A model generated the notes under the pieces. It ran no database searches and was not told the DNA's origin. It saw nothing but the letters and a program-made list of their open reading frames with translations. A DNA stretch of 64,000 nucleotides. Origin: Mesobacillus maritimus. Its GTDB lineage: Bacteria > Bacillota > Bacilli > Bacillales > Cytobacillaceae. The position numbers and the translations under genes are program-made. This document shows positions 36,949 through 48,773 of the stretch, piece by piece (position 1 is the stretch's first letter; every line of letters starts with the position of its first letter). The stretch lies in contig NZ_JACWFH010000012.1 of assembly GCF_019749255.1 (NCBI RefSeq), positions 1 to 64,000 on the forward strand. The letters run 5' to 3'.

Positions 36949-37335
36949 TCAACTATTATAAATCTCAATAGGCAACCCATCTGGGTCCGCAAAGAACGTA
37001 AATTTTTTATCCGTATAAGGGTCAACACGTATGTCCTCTACCTCGACGCCTTGCTCCGATAAATAACGTACCGCTTCCTCCACGTTTTCAACTGCAAACG
37101 CCAAATGCCTTAAACCAGCTGCCTCAGGATAACTTGGACGCGCTGGTGGATTACGAAAGGAAAATAGCTCAATCTGATACTGGCCGTTGACTTCTAAGTC
37201 AAGCTTGTAAGAATCCCTCTCCTCGCGATAAACCTCGCGAATCGGGACCAACCCGAGGATTCTCACATAAAAATCTTTAGATTTTTCGTAGTCTGAGCAA
37301 ATGATTGCTACGTGGTGGATGTTCAATAATTTCAT
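36949..37335 (-). CDS. VOC-family (glyoxalase-like) protein, GloA2/YwbC type
   Basis: 128 residues, two beta-alpha-beta-beta-beta modules. Metal-site motifs are NIHHVAIICSDYEKSKDFY near the start (His), QIELFSF (Glu), LRHLAFAVENVEEAV (His) and PIEIYNS (Glu) at the end, the full VOC set. ATG 37335 fits the GGGAATGA ribosome site better than the first ATG. Likely a lactoylglutathione-lyase-like or detoxification enzyme; the substrate is not established. Confidence 0.82.
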   Translation of the reverse strand: MKLLNIHHVAIICSDYEKSKDFYVRILGLVPIREVYREERDSYKLDLEVNGQYQIELFSFRNPPARPSYPEAAGLRHLAFAVENVEEAVRYLSEQGVEVEDIRVDPYTDKKFTFFADPDGLPIEIYNS

Positions 37336-37501
37336 CGACTTCATTCCCTACTCATTTTTAATGGGTCTGAGTGGTATTTGCACCTTGTGCCGCCACTCTA
37401 GACACCTTTTTACACATCCTACCATTTAATCTATTCAAATTGTAGAGGCTGTTTCCGTAAAGGAGTACTGCTAATTAGGGGTTCCAATTTGTTTGCAAGC
37501 T

Positions 37502-37529
37502 AAAAAAGGCCCGGCAACGCTGCCGGACC
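37502..37529 (-). terminator. Terminator of the araBDA operon
   Basis: On the minus strand: GGTCCGGCA, 4-base loop, TGCCGGGCC, then six Ts. Strong intrinsic terminator after araA. Confidence 0.88.
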
Positions 37530-37581
37530 TCTCAGTTTCTTCAATTGAAATTATAGAAAAATACTCTCATAGACAACTTTT

Positions 37582-37608
37582 GGGACAAGGTGCCTGTCCC
37601 TGTGTCCC
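37582..37608. repeat. GGGACA palindrome family, copy 12
   Basis: GGGACAAGG, TGCCTGTCC, CTGTGTCCC. Lies between the araA stop and the operon terminator, so it is in the araBDA transcript's 3' end. Confidence 0.88.
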
Positions 37609-37632
37609 ACCACACCTCATGAGATTGAAACT

Positions 37633-39063
37633 TTATCTAATCACTACATACTCTAAGCCAACTAATTTTGCATAGGTAATGATTTGATCAGTTGTTAAGT
37701 TCAACGAAACGACAGTATGGTGACCGCCGCCATTCTCAATCCAAGCGCGAACTCCGTCTTGGAAGTTTGGCTTCACTTCCCATAGCACACGGGCCACTGG
37801 AAGGTTTGGTGCTGGAACAGTTGGCTCAAATGCCGAAATTTCGTTGATTAATAGTTTGAAGTTGGCGCCAAAGTCAGCCATGGACACAACCACACCGTCG
37901 CCTGCTTTTCCGTCAAACACTAGACGCGCTGGGTCTTCACGGTCGCCAATCCCTAAAGGAGATACCACAATTTTCGGTTTTGAGCTAGCTAAAGATGGGT
38001 CGACTTCAAGCATATGTGACTGAAGGATCGATTCTTGGCCGGCAGCTAATTCATACGTGTAATCTTCCATAAAACCAGTTGATTGATTATGGCTCATCAC
38101 TTTTAACAAGCGATCAAGTGCTGCCGTCTTCCAATCTCCTTCACCCGCAAAGCCATACCCTTGTGCCATCAAACGTTGAACTGCAAGACCTGGGAGCTGT
38201 TTCATCCCATATAAGTCTTCGAAGTTTGAAGTGAAGGCTGTGTATCCACCATCATCTAGGAAACGCTTGATCGCAATTTCATAGCTTGCTTGAACTTTTA
38301 CACTCTTCTCCCAATCTTCCTGACTGTATGTACCATACTCGAAATCATAAAGATCTGCGTATTCTGCTAAAAGGTCATTGATTTCCTCGTCCGTAACAGC
38401 GTTTACGTATTGAACAAGGTCGCCAATTCCGAAATAGTCAACCGTCCAACCAAATTGAATTTGTGCCTCTACCTTATCGCCTTCAGTTACGGCAACGTTA
38501 CGCATGTTGTCACCAAAGCGAGCAACCTTAAGGTTGAAGCTTTCGTTGTAAGCAACCGCTACGTCCATCCAATCTGCAATCTGCTTTTGCACTTCAGGTC
38601 GCTCCCAATAGCCAACAACAATTTTATTTTGCTTTTTCAAACGGGCATTGATAAACCCATACTCACGATCTCCATGAGCCGCTTGGTTTAGGTTCATAAA
38701 GTCCATATCAATCGTTGCCCAAGGAATGCTTTCATTGTATTGTGTGGCTAAATGGAGCAATGGTTTTTGTAGTAATTTTGTTCCACGAATCCACATTTTT
38801 GCAGGTGAGAATGTATGCATCCACGTAATGACACCAGCAACTTCGTCACGATAGTTGACTTCTTTCATAATCGTTGTAATTTTATCTGCAGTCACAGCTA
38901 AATCTTGCAATACGATCGGATAAGCCAAAACACCGCTTTCATTTAATGCATCCGTCATGGCTTGCGCATGCGCCTTGACCTCCGCTAATGCTTCTTCCCC
39001 ATAAAGATGTTGTGAACCTACGACAAACCAAAATTCTTTTCTTCCAGTAGTTAACATATTCAT
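37633..39063 (-). CDS. araA: L-arabinose isomerase
   Basis: 476 residues, near family length (about 474-500). It converts L-arabinose to L-ribulose using Mn. Family segments: [17 protein letters not shown] at the start, [12 protein letters not shown] near residue 95, the metal ligands' region ([19 protein letters not shown]) and [13 protein letters not shown] near the C-terminus. Third gene of araB-araD-araA. Start 39063 or 39057 (MLTTGRKEF) depending on which GAGG is used. A GGGACA palindrome sits immediately upstream of the ribosome site. Confidence 0.95.
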   Translation of the reverse strand: MNMLTTGRKEFWFVVGSQHLYGEEALAEVKAHAQAMTDALNESGVLAYPIVLQDLAVTADKITTIMKEVNYRDEVAGVITWMHTFSPAKMWIRGTKLLQKPLLHLATQYNESIPWATIDMDFMNLNQAAHGDREYGFINARLKKQNKIVVGYWERPEVQKQIADWMDVAVAYNESFNLKVARFGDNMRNVAVTEGDKVEAQIQFGWTVDYFGIGDLVQYVNAVTDEEINDLLAEYADLYDFEYGTYSQEDWEKSVKVQASYEIAIKRFLDDGGYTAFTSNFEDLYGMKQLPGLAVQRLMAQGYGFAGEGDWKTAALDRLLKVMSHNQSTGFMEDYTYELAAGQESILQSHMLEVDPSLASSKPKIVVSPLGIGDREDPARLVFDGKAGDGVVVSMADFGANFKLLINEISAFEPTVPAPNLPVARVLWEVKPNFQDGVRAWIENGGGHHTVVSLNLTTDQIITYAKLVGLEYVVIR

Positions 39064-39075
39064 CCTCTTTTCCTC

Positions 39076-39100
39076 GGGACAAGGGAACCGTCCCCTTGTC
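39076..39100. repeat. GGGACA palindrome family, copy inside the araBDA operon
   Basis: GGGACAAGG, GAACCGTCC, CCTTGTC. Lies between araD and araA, ending about 12 bases from the araA start, next to its GAGG. Confidence 0.85.
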
Positions 39101-39113
39101 TGATAGTTTGATT

Positions 39114-39809
39114 TTACTTCTGACCGTAATAAGCGTATTTACCATGCTTTCGAAGATAATGTTTATCTAAAATCCCTTGTGGTAACTCCTTGGCAAATGA
39201 ATTTAAATCTCGTGTGTAATAATTCATTTTTGCAACTTCATCCAACACCACACTGTTTAATACTGCGGACTTTACGTCTTTGCCCCATGTAAAAGGTCCA
39301 TGTCCATGAAGTAAGACTCCAGGAACAGCTAAGACATCCAACCCACGCTCTTCAAATGTTTCGATAATCACATTTCCCGTTTCGACCTCGTACCCACGAT
39401 CAATCTCCTCTTGGGTCAAGTAGCGGGCACATGGAACAGAACCATAGAAGGTATCCGCATGCGTCGTTCCCATTGCGGGTACATCAAGTCCGGCTTGAGC
39501 CCAAATGGTGGCCCATGTGGAATGTGTATGAACAATGCCCCCAATTTCTTGGTAATGCTTGTATAGAACGGCATGTGTGGCTGTATCGGATGAAGGCCTC
39601 ATCTCTCCCTCAACAACATTGCCATCTAAATCAACCACGACCATATCACTAGGCTGCATTCTTTCATAATCAACACCGCTCGGCTTAATCACGAATAAAC
39701 CACTCTCACGGTCAATGGCGCTTGCATTTCCCCATGTATATTTCACGAGTCCATATTTAGGTAAGTCTAAATTTGCTTGATAGACATCTTCCTTTAGCTG
39801 TTCTAACAC
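39114..39809 (-). CDS. araD: L-ribulose-5-phosphate 4-epimerase
   Basis: 231 residues, the family's usual length. Class II aldolase-like fold: [20 protein letters not shown] near residue 25, zinc ligands in [13 protein letters not shown] (two His near 97) and [11 protein letters not shown] (His near 170). GTG start with GGGAGGG upstream. Converts L-ribulose 5-phosphate to D-xylulose 5-phosphate, feeding the pentose phosphate path. 22 bases from araB. Confidence 0.95.
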   Translation of the reverse strand: MLEQLKEDVYQANLDLPKYGLVKYTWGNASAIDRESGLFVIKPSGVDYERMQPSDMVVVDLDGNVVEGEMRPSSDTATHAVLYKHYQEIGGIVHTHSTWATIWAQAGLDVPAMGTTHADTFYGSVPCARYLTQEEIDRGYEVETGNVIIETFEERGLDVLAVPGVLLHGHGPFTWGKDVKSAVLNSVVLDEVAKMNYYTRDLNSFAKELPQGILDKHYLRKHGKYAYYGQK

Positions 39810-39831
39810 GTAAATCCCTCCCGTTTTTCAC

Positions 39832-41442
39832 CTATAAAACCAAATGATCTACTGCAGACTGCTCAATCACTAACCCTTTTTTATAACGTTCAATAAATGT
39901 TTCAAACCCTTTTACATCAACGGCATCCGGGAAAATTTCTTGCCCATCAACCTCTGCAAACACCTTGTCATCAAGGAAGTCTTCTAACCCTTCTTGTGGA
40001 TCTTTGTTCAGCATATAAGAAGCTAAAATCGCCATTCCCCACGCCCCGCCTTCTCCGGCTGTTGACATCACCGATACTGGCGTGTTCATCGCCGCTGCAA
40101 CCATTTTCTGTCCAACAAGAGGCGTTTTAAATAACCCTCCGTGAGCTAAAATGCTATCAATGGCAACATGCTCTTCTTTTGTCAGGATATCCATCCCAAT
40201 TTTCAACGCACCAAAAGCGGTGAAAAGGTGGGCCCTCATGAAGTTTGCTAAATTGAAACGACTTTCAGGGGAGCGGACAAATAACGGTCGGCCGTTTTCC
40301 AAGCCTGTAATATTTTCACCAGAGTAATAGCCGTAACTTAGCAAACCACCACCATCTGGATCCGCTTCCAAAGCTTTGTTTAGCAATACTTCAAATAATT
40401 TATTGTTATCCGCCTTTTCCCCCATTGCCTCATAAAATTCACGGAACAACCCAAGCCATGCATTGAGATCACTTGAGCAGTTATTCGCATGAACCATCGC
40501 AACAGGACTACCAGTTGGCGTCGTGACCATATCAATCTCTGGATATACTTTTGACAGTTCATTCTCTAAAACAATCATCGCAAAAACGGAAGTTCCAACT
40601 GAAACATTTCCAGTACGTTTCCTTACACTATTTGTCGCAACCATCCCTGTACCAGCATCGCCTTCTGGAGGACAAACTGGAATACCCGCTTGTAGATTCC
40701 TAGATTGGTCAAGAATTCTTGCCCCAACCTCCGTTAACTCTCCTGCTTGCTCGCCCGAAACGTAGACTTTAGGCAGGATGTCTTTTATCTTCCAAAGAAA
40801 ACCTTCGTCACCGATTAATTCATCAAACTGCTTCACCATAGATTCATTGTAGTCTCCAGTGGATTCATCAATTGGGAACATCCCTGAAGCATCGCCAATC
40901 CCAATGGCTTTCTTGCCTGTTAATAACCAATGAATGAACCCAGATAAAGTGGTAATAAAGTCAATCCGCGGTAGATGATACTCTTTGTTCAAAATCGCTT
41001 GATACAGGTGGGCAACGCTCCAACGTTCAGGAATATTGAATTGGAATAGCTCTGTTAATTTTTTAGCAGATTCACCGGTTGTTGAGTTACGCCAGGTTCG
41101 AAACGGAACCAGTAACTCCCCTGTGTTGTCAAAAGCCAAATAGCCATGCATCATCGCAGAGACTCCAATTGAACCAATTGTTCGGATGGTGACGCCATAT
41201 TGTCGTTCCACTTCATTTTTTAATTCACGATAAGCCGTTTGTAAGCCAGTGATAATATCTACTAAGTTGTACGTCCAAAAGCCATCTTCCAAACGGTTCT
41301 CCCACTCATAACTCCCAGATGCGATCGTTTGGAAATCCTTATTAATTAAAATGGCTTTAATGCGTGTGGACCCGAATTCAATACCAAGTGAAGTCTCTCC
41401 GCTGGTAATAGCCTGTTTCATCCCTACTGTATCCGTTTTCAT
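39832..41442 (-). CDS. araB: Ribulokinase, FGGY family (lactobacillus-type AraB)
   Basis: 536 residues. [20 protein letters not shown] near residue 18 is the phosphate-binding start of the FGGY fold; [20 protein letters not shown] near 265 and [14 protein letters not shown] near 460 are ATP-site segments. The sequence is of the type found as AraB in Lactobacillus ara operons rather than the B. subtilis AraB type. It phosphorylates L-ribulose. First gene of the operon, with GAGGGG 5 bases before ATG and an AraR-controlled promoter upstream. Confidence 0.9.
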   Translation of the reverse strand: MKTDTVGMKQAITSGETSLGIEFGSTRIKAILINKDFQTIASGSYEWENRLEDGFWTYNLVDIITGLQTAYRELKNEVERQYGVTIRTIGSIGVSAMMHGYLAFDNTGELLVPFRTWRNSTTGESAKKLTELFQFNIPERWSVAHLYQAILNKEYHLPRIDFITTLSGFIHWLLTGKKAIGIGDASGMFPIDESTGDYNESMVKQFDELIGDEGFLWKIKDILPKVYVSGEQAGELTEVGARILDQSRNLQAGIPVCPPEGDAGTGMVATNSVRKRTGNVSVGTSVFAMIVLENELSKVYPEIDMVTTPTGSPVAMVHANNCSSDLNAWLGLFREFYEAMGEKADNNKLFEVLLNKALEADPDGGGLLSYGYYSGENITGLENGRPLFVRSPESRFNLANFMRAHLFTAFGALKIGMDILTKEEHVAIDSILAHGGLFKTPLVGQKMVAAAMNTPVSVMSTAGEGGAWGMAILASYMLNKDPQEGLEDFLDDKVFAEVDGQEIFPDAVDVKGFETFIERYKKGLVIEQSAVDHLVL

Positions 41443-41522
41443 TTAATCCCCTCTTAATTAGTGATTTTTTTCTACTCTGAATGGTAAGGAAGTGCTTTTA
41501 TCTAAATGTTATTTACAACTTA

Positions 41523-41580
41523 AGTATATTTACTTGTACGTACATTTGTCAATAAAAAACCTTACACAATCGTACAAGTG
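41523..41580 (-). promoter_or_regulatory. araB promoter with two AraR boxes
   Basis: On the minus strand TTGACA (41547-41552), 18 bases, TATACT (41523-41528). The AraR box ACTTGTACGTACATTT (41532-41547) fills the spacer. A half-conserved second box, with CGTACAAGT, ends at 41579; the two centres are 32 bases apart, about three helical turns, as expected for cooperative AraR binding. The known B. subtilis AraR site is ATTTGTACGTACAAAT. Confidence 0.85.
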
Positions 41581-41707
41581 TAATAGAATTATATTTCTTT
41601 CTATCTCTTTCTCTATTAAACTAGAAAGAGAATGGATCATATCATGAAGAAAATGATTTACCTTTCTATCGGCCTCAATCATTTCAGATACCCAACTGTT
41701 CGAACGA

Positions 41708-41837
41708 AAGTACTCGTACAAGGCTTCTCGCTTGCGCTATCTTCCTGAAAAAATATTAAAAGCAGGAATTTTAAAGTTGGAGAAATGGTACGAATTTGAT
41801 ACCATACTAATTAGAATCAAAAGTTGTACGTATAGAC
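41708..41837 (+). promoter_or_regulatory. AraR-type boxes upstream of the first araR
   Basis: AAGTACTCGTACAAGG at 41708-41723 and AGTTGTACGTATAGAC at 41822-41837, the latter 30 bases before the araR start. They suggest autorepression. A minus-strand 63-codon frame in 41530-41721 lacks a ribosome site and is not counted as a gene. Confidence 0.6.
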
Positions 41838-41866
41838 TTGTTATACAAATTGAAAGTGGTGGAATT

Positions 41867-42994
41867 ATGGCGGGACAAGCCAAATATATAATGGTAAAAG
41901 AAAAGATTAAAGAGTGGATTACTACTGGAGAAGTTCAACCAGGGGAAAAGGTACGCTCCGAAAATGAGTTGGTAAAACTTTTTCAGGTAAGTCGACATAC
42001 CATTCGACAAGCAATTGGAGAGCTCGTTCATGAAGGTTGGCTGTATCGAGAACAAGGCGCTGGTACCTTTTGTTCGAAAACCATTCAGCAATCGGAGCCA
42101 ATAAAGCAAGAAGTGAAAACCAATAGCAAAAACATCGGTGTCATTACTACCTATATATCCGATTATATTTTCCCCTCTATTATTAGAGGAATTGAATCTT
42201 ATTTGACCGAAAAGGGATATACCCTTACTTTTGCCAGTACCAATAACGATGTGGAAACAGAAAAACAATGTTTGCAAAGTATGTTAAATAGAAAAATTGA
42301 TGGGCTGATCGTGGAACCTACTAGAAGCGGTAGCTTCAATCCAAACATTAACTACTATTTAGAGTTAGAGAAGGATGAGATTCCCTATTTAATGATTAAC
42401 CAATATTACCCTCAATTAAATCCTCCTCATCTTATTATGGATGATGAAAAAGGCGGGTTTATTGCCACCGATCATTTAATTAAACTAGGGCACGAGAAAA
42501 TCATTGGGATTTTTAAAAACGATGATTTGCAAGGGTTCAACCGAATGCAGGGGTTTATTCGCGCCTTCCGTGAAAATCACACACCCATTTTTCCAGATAT
42601 GATTTTTACATTTTCAACAGAAAATAAAGAAAGTACTTTACAGCAAATAAGACATCTCTTCACCCCTCTCGGAGAGAAACCGACCGCAATTGTGTGCTAC
42701 AATGACCAGATTGCCTTAAACATCATCAATTTATTACGGGACTTAGACATCAAAATCCCTGAAGAAATATCCATCGTTGGATTTGATGATTCCTTTTTAG
42801 CAGAGGCTTCCGAAATTAAACTGACGAGCGTAAAGCATCCTAAAGAAGACATGGGGATTGCAGCAGCAAAATGGATCGTGAACGCAATCGAAAACGGGCC
42901 ATCCAATGATGTTCCAGCGCCTATTGTCTACGAACCAGAACTAGTAATTAGAAGTTCAACAACCGAAATGAAAAAGCCTATAATTGAAAACTAG
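41867..42994 (+). CDS. araR: AraR, GntR/LacI-hybrid repressor (first copy)
   Basis: 375 residues. GntR-type winged helix at the N-terminus (VKEKIKEWITTGEVQPGEKV, LFQVSRHTIRQAIGELVHEG), then a LacI/GalR-type sugar-binding domain starting KNIGVITTYISDYIFPSIIR and ending with EISIVGFDDSFLAEASEIKL. This fusion is diagnostic of AraR. The start is placed at ATG 41867 after GGTGGA; upstream frame extension is not translated. Divergent from araB and flanked by AraR boxes, so it represses araBDA until arabinose binds. Confidence 0.92.
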   Translation: MAGQAKYIMVKEKIKEWITTGEVQPGEKVRSENELVKLFQVSRHTIRQAIGELVHEGWLYREQGAGTFCSKTIQQSEPIKQEVKTNSKNIGVITTYISDYIFPSIIRGIESYLTEKGYTLTFASTNNDVETEKQCLQSMLNRKIDGLIVEPTRSGSFNPNINYYLELEKDEIPYLMINQYYPQLNPPHLIMDDEKGGFIATDHLIKLGHEKIIGIFKNDDLQGFNRMQGFIRAFRENHTPIFPDMIFTFSTENKESTLQQIRHLFTPLGEKPTAIVCYNDQIALNIINLLRDLDIKIPEEISIVGFDDSFLAEASEIKLTSVKHPKEDMGIAAAKWIVNAIENGPSNDVPAPIVYEPELVIRSSTTEMKKPIIEN

Positions 42995-43013
42995 TTACAA
43001 TGGAGATATTAAT

Positions 43014-43050
43014 AAATGGTCGGTCCTCTAAGGGTACCGACCATTTTTTA
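43014..43050 (+). terminator. Terminator of the first araR
   Basis: Stem AAATGGTCGGT/ACCGACCATTT with an 11-base interior, then Ts. Confidence 0.85.
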
Positions 43051-43067
43051 GTAGCTACACCACAATA

Positions 43068-43117
43068 AAAATAACCCACTCTACAAAACTCTAAAGAAAT
43101 GTAAAGTGGGTTATTTT
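43068..43117 (-). terminator. Terminator of the transporter/abfA operon
   Basis: 13-bp arms AAAATAACCCACT and AGTGGGTTATTTT around 24 bases, placed just after the abfA stop on the minus strand. Confidence 0.75.
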
Positions 43118-43130
43118 ATGACGTTCAGAT

Positions 43131-44681
<1,551 letters not shown>

Positions 44682-45302
44682 TTAGTCAATTAATTTGATA
44701 TTCACCTTCTGAAACACTTTCATTGACATCCATATCCAACCATATGTAGCTATACTTATTGTGAAAAAAGGAAGAACACCAGGAAACCTTAACGAAATAT
44801 ACAATACGATAAAAATATAAACCATGATCGCGATCGTAAAGTGGAATCGCCCGAAGCCTAAAATGATTGCATTCTTAAAAAAATGTTTAACCTTTCCATT
44901 ATAATGGGCTAATTGCGGGAATGACCATATGACTAAATTCAAATAGAATAGAATGATAAGATAGAAAGCAACGTAAAAAACAATGTTCATATCGCCCATC
45001 CCTTTAAGGACCAGGTAATTCAAATAAAGAATCACTCCTGCAATCGTTAGAATCCAACCAACTAGGTTCGATTTAACAAATTCTTTACGGTATTCTTGCT
45101 TAAAGGTACCCCAAATCGGAAATTGATCCTCTCCCATGATCCACTTTCTAGAAATTTTTAGTACAGTCAGCGTTGCGGGGAAAATCCCCCCAACAATTAG
45201 ACCCATCAATGTATAAAAAAACCACAATACATTTAAGACGACCAACCGCGTGATCCATGTAAAGATTCTGTCTAGAGTTGTAACAATCTGCTGGCTCTTC
45301 AT
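44682..45302 (-). CDS. DUF624/YesL-family membrane protein
   Basis: 206 residues, five hydrophobic helices. RLVVLNVLWFFYTLMGLIVG and FPATLTVLKISRKWIMGE are the YesL/DUF624 hallmarks. The family is commonly encoded in polysaccharide-utilisation ABC operons; its role is not known, perhaps assembly or regulation of the importer. AGAAAGGTG ribosome site; 31 bases from the upstream permease gene and 25 bases before abfA. Confidence 0.85.
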   Translation of the reverse strand: MKSQQIVTTLDRIFTWITRLVVLNVLWFFYTLMGLIVGGIFPATLTVLKISRKWIMGEDQFPIWGTFKQEYRKEFVKSNLVGWILTIAGVILYLNYLVLKGMGDMNIVFYVAFYLIILFYLNLVIWSFPQLAHYNGKVKHFFKNAIILGFGRFHFTIAIMVYIFIVLYISLRFPGVLPFFTISIATYGWIWMSMKVFQKVNIKLID

Positions 45303-45332
45303 CTTTTTTCACCTTTCTATTTCTCGCTTAAA

Positions 45333-46169
45333 TTATCCTTTTACGCTACCCGAAGCTAAACCTGCAACAAAATATCGTTGGAAGAAAATAAAGAGAACAA
45401 TGATCGGAATGATGGTCATGACCGACCCGGCAATCAAGGTATCATAGTTATTTCCATATGGTGTTAACAATGTTGCCAATCCGATTGGTAATGTAAATAA
45501 ATCATTCGAACGGATAACAAGTAATGGCCATAAGAAGTTATTCCAACTGTTTAGCCCCTGTAGGATGGCCATTGCTGAGAAAGAAGGCAACATCAATGGC
45601 GCCATGATTTTAAAATAAATCCCATATTCTGTACATCCATCAATTCTTGCAGCGTCCATCAATTCTGCAGGAAGCCCCATTGCATATTGTCTAAAGAAAA
45701 ATACAGCCGTTGGTGCAACAATTAACGGTAACATCACACCGGTATACGTATTGATTAAATTCACATTAATCATTAATTGATAAAGTGGCAACATTAAGAC
45801 TTCAAACGGGATCATTATGATAACCAGAACACATAGGAAAAGGAAATTTCTCCCTTTAAAATCATACAACGCCATTGCATAGCCAACCATAGAAGAGAAA
45901 AACAAGGATAATACAATGGTTAATGTGGAAATAATCAAACTATTTCCGTACCATTCCCAGTAGGCAGGTGATTGTGTAAAGATATGAATGTAATTGTATA
46001 GAGAGAGTTCACTCCAATTGATTGAAAAAGTAATCCCGTTTCTCATTAGCTCTGATGATGGACGGAACGAGGAGATGATTAAGCTTAATAGTGGAAATAA
46101 GGCAATGAGAGATACCACTACAAAAAATATATTTACTATCCATTTTGTTAAGGTTGTGTTTTTTTTCAT
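45333..46169 (-). CDS. Arabino-oligosaccharide ABC permease (MalG type, AbnJ-like)
   Basis: About 278 residues, six helices, EAA loop MDAARIDGCTEYGIYFKIMA near residue 180. ATG 46169 is chosen because GAGGTGA lies 8 bases upstream inside the end of the preceding gene; the stop of that gene almost touches this start. Gene order (binding protein, two permeases, GH51) parallels abnEFJ of Geobacillus stearothermophilus and araNPQ of B. subtilis. Needs an MsmX-type ATPase from elsewhere. Confidence 0.85.
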   Translation of the reverse strand: MKKNTTLTKWIVNIFFVVVSLIALFPLLSLIISSFRPSSELMRNGITFSINWSELSLYNYIHIFTQSPAYWEWYGNSLIISTLTIVLSLFFSSMVGYAMALYDFKGRNFLFLCVLVIIMIPFEVLMLPLYQLMINVNLINTYTGVMLPLIVAPTAVFFFRQYAMGLPAELMDAARIDGCTEYGIYFKIMAPLMLPSFSAMAILQGLNSWNNFLWPLLVIRSNDLFTLPIGLATLLTPYGNNYDTLIAGSVMTIIPIIVLFIFFQRYFVAGLASGSVKG

Positions 46170-46170
46170 A

Positions 46171-47124
46171 CTACTCGTCACCTCTTTTAAATGCACCTGT
46201 CAGCAACAAATAAATAATACTTACGATAAAGATTAGAAGTAGAAGCACGACCCCAATCGCAGCACCAAATCCCATATCATTTTGCTGAATCCCCTGCTGA
46301 TATAATAATCCAACAAGTGTCAAACCAATATTTCCTGGTGAGTTCCCTTCCCAAATCACATAACTTTCTTCAAACACTCGGAAACCACCAATGATACTAA
46401 TTGTCGTAACGAAAATAATAATTGGTTTTAAAAATGGGAGAGTAACGTGTCTAAACTTGTGGAACATGTTTGCCCCATCCATTTCAGCTGATTCATATAA
46501 TTCCTTAGGAATGCTCTGTAAACCGGCTAAAAAGTATAAGACATTGACTCCCATCCATCTCCAAGAAGCCATGAAAACCATCAAAAGCATCCCAGACCAT
46601 GCGTTGAATTGCCAGCTTATCGGTTCAAAACCAAAGAACCCGATGATTTGGTTCAAAACTGCAAACTCTGATTCCCCAGAAACCAATCGAAAAATAACAC
46701 CAGCAACGACGATTGAAGTTAATGCCGGAATAAATAATGCAGAACGAAAGAATGTTTTGAATCGAACTAACTTAGAATCTAACAGGATTGCTAGAATAAT
46801 AGGTATCGTGACTAGAATCAAAACAGTAAGAAGCATATAGACGGTAGAATTCGTTAATGCCTTGTAAAAAGCCGGATTTAAGATCCTTTGATAGTTTTGC
46901 AAGCCAATAAATTCAATTTGCCCTGGTAAAATCCTCTGAAAGCTCATAATAATCGCTTGTATTGTAGGATATAACGTCAGGACTGCAAAGGAGACAATAA
47001 ACGGTAACACAAAAACATAGGGCACTACCTTTTTGGAATTCAAAAATCCCAGTACTTTATTCGGCTTTTTTTCTTTTCCTAAAGGCACAGTGTTATTCCT
47101 GTTATTCGCTTTTAATTCGGCCAT
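46171..47124 (-). CDS. Arabino-oligosaccharide ABC permease (MalF type, AbnF-like)
   Basis: 317 residues. A 30-residue hydrophilic N-terminus precedes six helices; EAA loop YESAEMDGANMFHKFRHVTL near 215-235. The ribosome site AAGGGA precedes the ATG. Part of the binding-protein/permease/permease/YesL/abfA operon. Confidence 0.85.
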   Translation of the reverse strand: MAELKANNRNNTVPLGKEKKPNKVLGFLNSKKVVPYVFVLPFIVSFAVLTLYPTIQAIIMSFQRILPGQIEFIGLQNYQRILNPAFYKALTNSTVYMLLTVLILVTIPIILAILLDSKLVRFKTFFRSALFIPALTSIVVAGVIFRLVSGESEFAVLNQIIGFFGFEPISWQFNAWSGMLLMVFMASWRWMGVNVLYFLAGLQSIPKELYESAEMDGANMFHKFRHVTLPFLKPIIIFVTTISIIGGFRVFEESYVIWEGNSPGNIGLTLVGLLYQQGIQQNDMGFGAAIGVVLLLLIFIVSIIYLLLTGAFKRGDE

Positions 47125-47203
47125 TTTATCCCTTCTTACATTGTAAATTAGATATTATGGACAGGATAAACCTGTCCATAATCATCTTTATTATTCTTTA
47201 ATA

Positions 47204-48550
47204 TTACTCCCCAGCTTTCTGCCGTACAGTATCTGCTGACTGTTTCAATGCTTCTTCTGGAGTTAGATTTTGTTCTCTAAGTACGCTATGCATAACATTA
47301 GAGTCAATTTCTGTTAAAATGTCAGGTGTAAACTCGTTTAATTGAATAGGAGCGATATTTTCCCTAATATCTAGTAAGATATCAAAAATATCATCGTGGA
47401 AGTACTGATAGAATACGTTATCTTCTCTCATTTGTGGATCTTCCCAAACATCCCAACGTGGAGGGTCAAATCCTAATTCTTTCCACAACTGGATATTCCC
47501 TTCTTTAGACAATTTTGCAAAGTATAAAAACTCTTTCGCTAATTCAACGTGTTCTGATTGATTTGTTACAGCAGTACCTGTTCCACCCATCGTTACAGAT
47601 TGGTAATCAGAATCAGACCATTTTGGCATAGGACGGATTTGCATTTTGCCCTTAAGGTCAGGCATGTATGTTGTGAAATCCTTCATGTAGTACATTGGAA
47701 TTACTAATGATGCTTGGGAACCTTGATTCATAGCTCCATAGAATTCTTCAGTATGATAATTTCCTCCTGGAGTAAGTTCCGCAATTTTATGTTTGTTCAC
47801 CATGTCATTAATAAATTCTAAAGTTTCGATATTTTTTTCGCTATCTAATGTGATTTTTCCATTTTCATCAAAGAAATCAGAGCCTCTTTGTGCAACATAT
47901 GGCCAAATTCCGTACCAGTTTGTAGCGATTGTTGTCATTGGCTTACCTGTTGCTTCAACTACCTTTTTACCAGCTTCTACATAATCATCCCAAGTAATAA
48001 TCGAGTCAATATCTACACCAGCTTGATCCATGATTTCAGTATTATAGTACACGACTGAAGCACCTAAGTGCGTTGGAGCTCCGTAGAAGTTTCCATCTTT
48101 TTGATAGATATTGATTCTTTCAGTAAACTTATCTAATTCAGGCTCAATCAAATCATTAAGAGGTTCTAACTGAATATCCCCTTTTAAGAAGTTTGGAAAT
48201 TTAGCTAACTCGATATCTACTAAATCGGGTGCGCCAGATCCAGATTGTAATGCCATCAATAGATTATTATGCATTTGATCAAACGGATAATTTTCAACCT
48301 TTAATTTGATTGGCTTATCCTTATGTTGTTCATTCCATCTTTCAGCTGCATTTACATAAAAATCAGCGTGTGTTCCAGCAAACGTCCAAAAACTTAATTC
48401 TGTTGCATTCTCAATATCTTCACCAGCAGTTTTTGTATCATCAGAAGTTGTTGCAGGTTCCGAGCTGTTCCCTCCGCCACTACATGCAGAAAGTACAAGC
48501 ACTAAGGATAATAGCAGGGCACTAAAAATTGAAAGACCTTTTCTATTCAT
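47204..48550 (-). CDS. Arabino-oligosaccharide-binding lipoprotein (AbnE/AraN-like)
   Basis: 448 residues. Signal MNRKGLSIFSALLLSLVLVL ends at lipobox SAC. The mature protein is an extracellular solute-binding family 1 fold (ELSFWTFAGTHADFYVNAAE near the start, SDYQSVTMGGTGTAVTNQSE in the middle). ATG 48550 follows AAGGTGGG. First gene of the operon, behind a promoter carrying an AraR box and a cre. The ligand is inferred from abfA and regulation rather than from the protein itself. Confidence 0.87.
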   Translation of the reverse strand: MNRKGLSIFSALLLSLVLVLSACSGGGNSSEPATTSDDTKTAGEDIENATELSFWTFAGTHADFYVNAAERWNEQHKDKPIKLKVENYPFDQMHNNLLMALQSGSGAPDLVDIELAKFPNFLKGDIQLEPLNDLIEPELDKFTERINIYQKDGNFYGAPTHLGASVVYYNTEIMDQAGVDIDSIITWDDYVEAGKKVVEATGKPMTTIATNWYGIWPYVAQRGSDFFDENGKITLDSEKNIETLEFINDMVNKHKIAELTPGGNYHTEEFYGAMNQGSQASLVIPMYYMKDFTTYMPDLKGKMQIRPMPKWSDSDYQSVTMGGTGTAVTNQSEHVELAKEFLYFAKLSKEGNIQLWKELGFDPPRWDVWEDPQMREDNVFYQYFHDDIFDILLDIRENIAPIQLNEFTPDILTEIDSNVMHSVLREQNLTPEEALKQSADTVRQKAGE

Positions 48551-48665
48551 GATCATTCCCACCTTTACTTTTTTCGTTCAGTGAAAAAACTAACAATCTA
48601 CCAAATAATTAAACTGCAGAATCACTCCTTCACTTTATGTATAAATGCAATCTTCAGATATTATT

Positions 48666-48680
48666 ATGAAAACGCATTCA
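48666..48680 (-). promoter_or_regulatory. cre site, full consensus match
   Basis: ATGAAAACGCATTCA satisfies every defined position of WTGNAANCGNWNNCW. It lies just downstream of the -10 of the oligosaccharide operon, a repressing position for CcpA. Confidence 0.82.
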
Positions 48681-48691
48681 CCTTTACTGAT

Positions 48692-48720
48692 ATTTTAAAT
48701 AACATATACGTACATGTCAA
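48692..48720 (-). promoter_or_regulatory. Oligosaccharide operon promoter with embedded AraR box
   Basis: Minus strand TTGACA (48715-48720), 17 bases, TAAAAT (48692-48697). The box ACATATACGTACATGT (48702-48717) occupies the spacer, the same geometry as at araB. Confidence 0.82.
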
Positions 48721-48773
48721 CTATAAATAGGTAATATGAACGTGAAATTATAAATCACGAATAAGTATGATAG

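Noticed and set aside
41530-41721. 63-codon minus-strand gene between araB and araR
   Set aside because: No ribosome site; covers the AraR boxes and the araB promoter.
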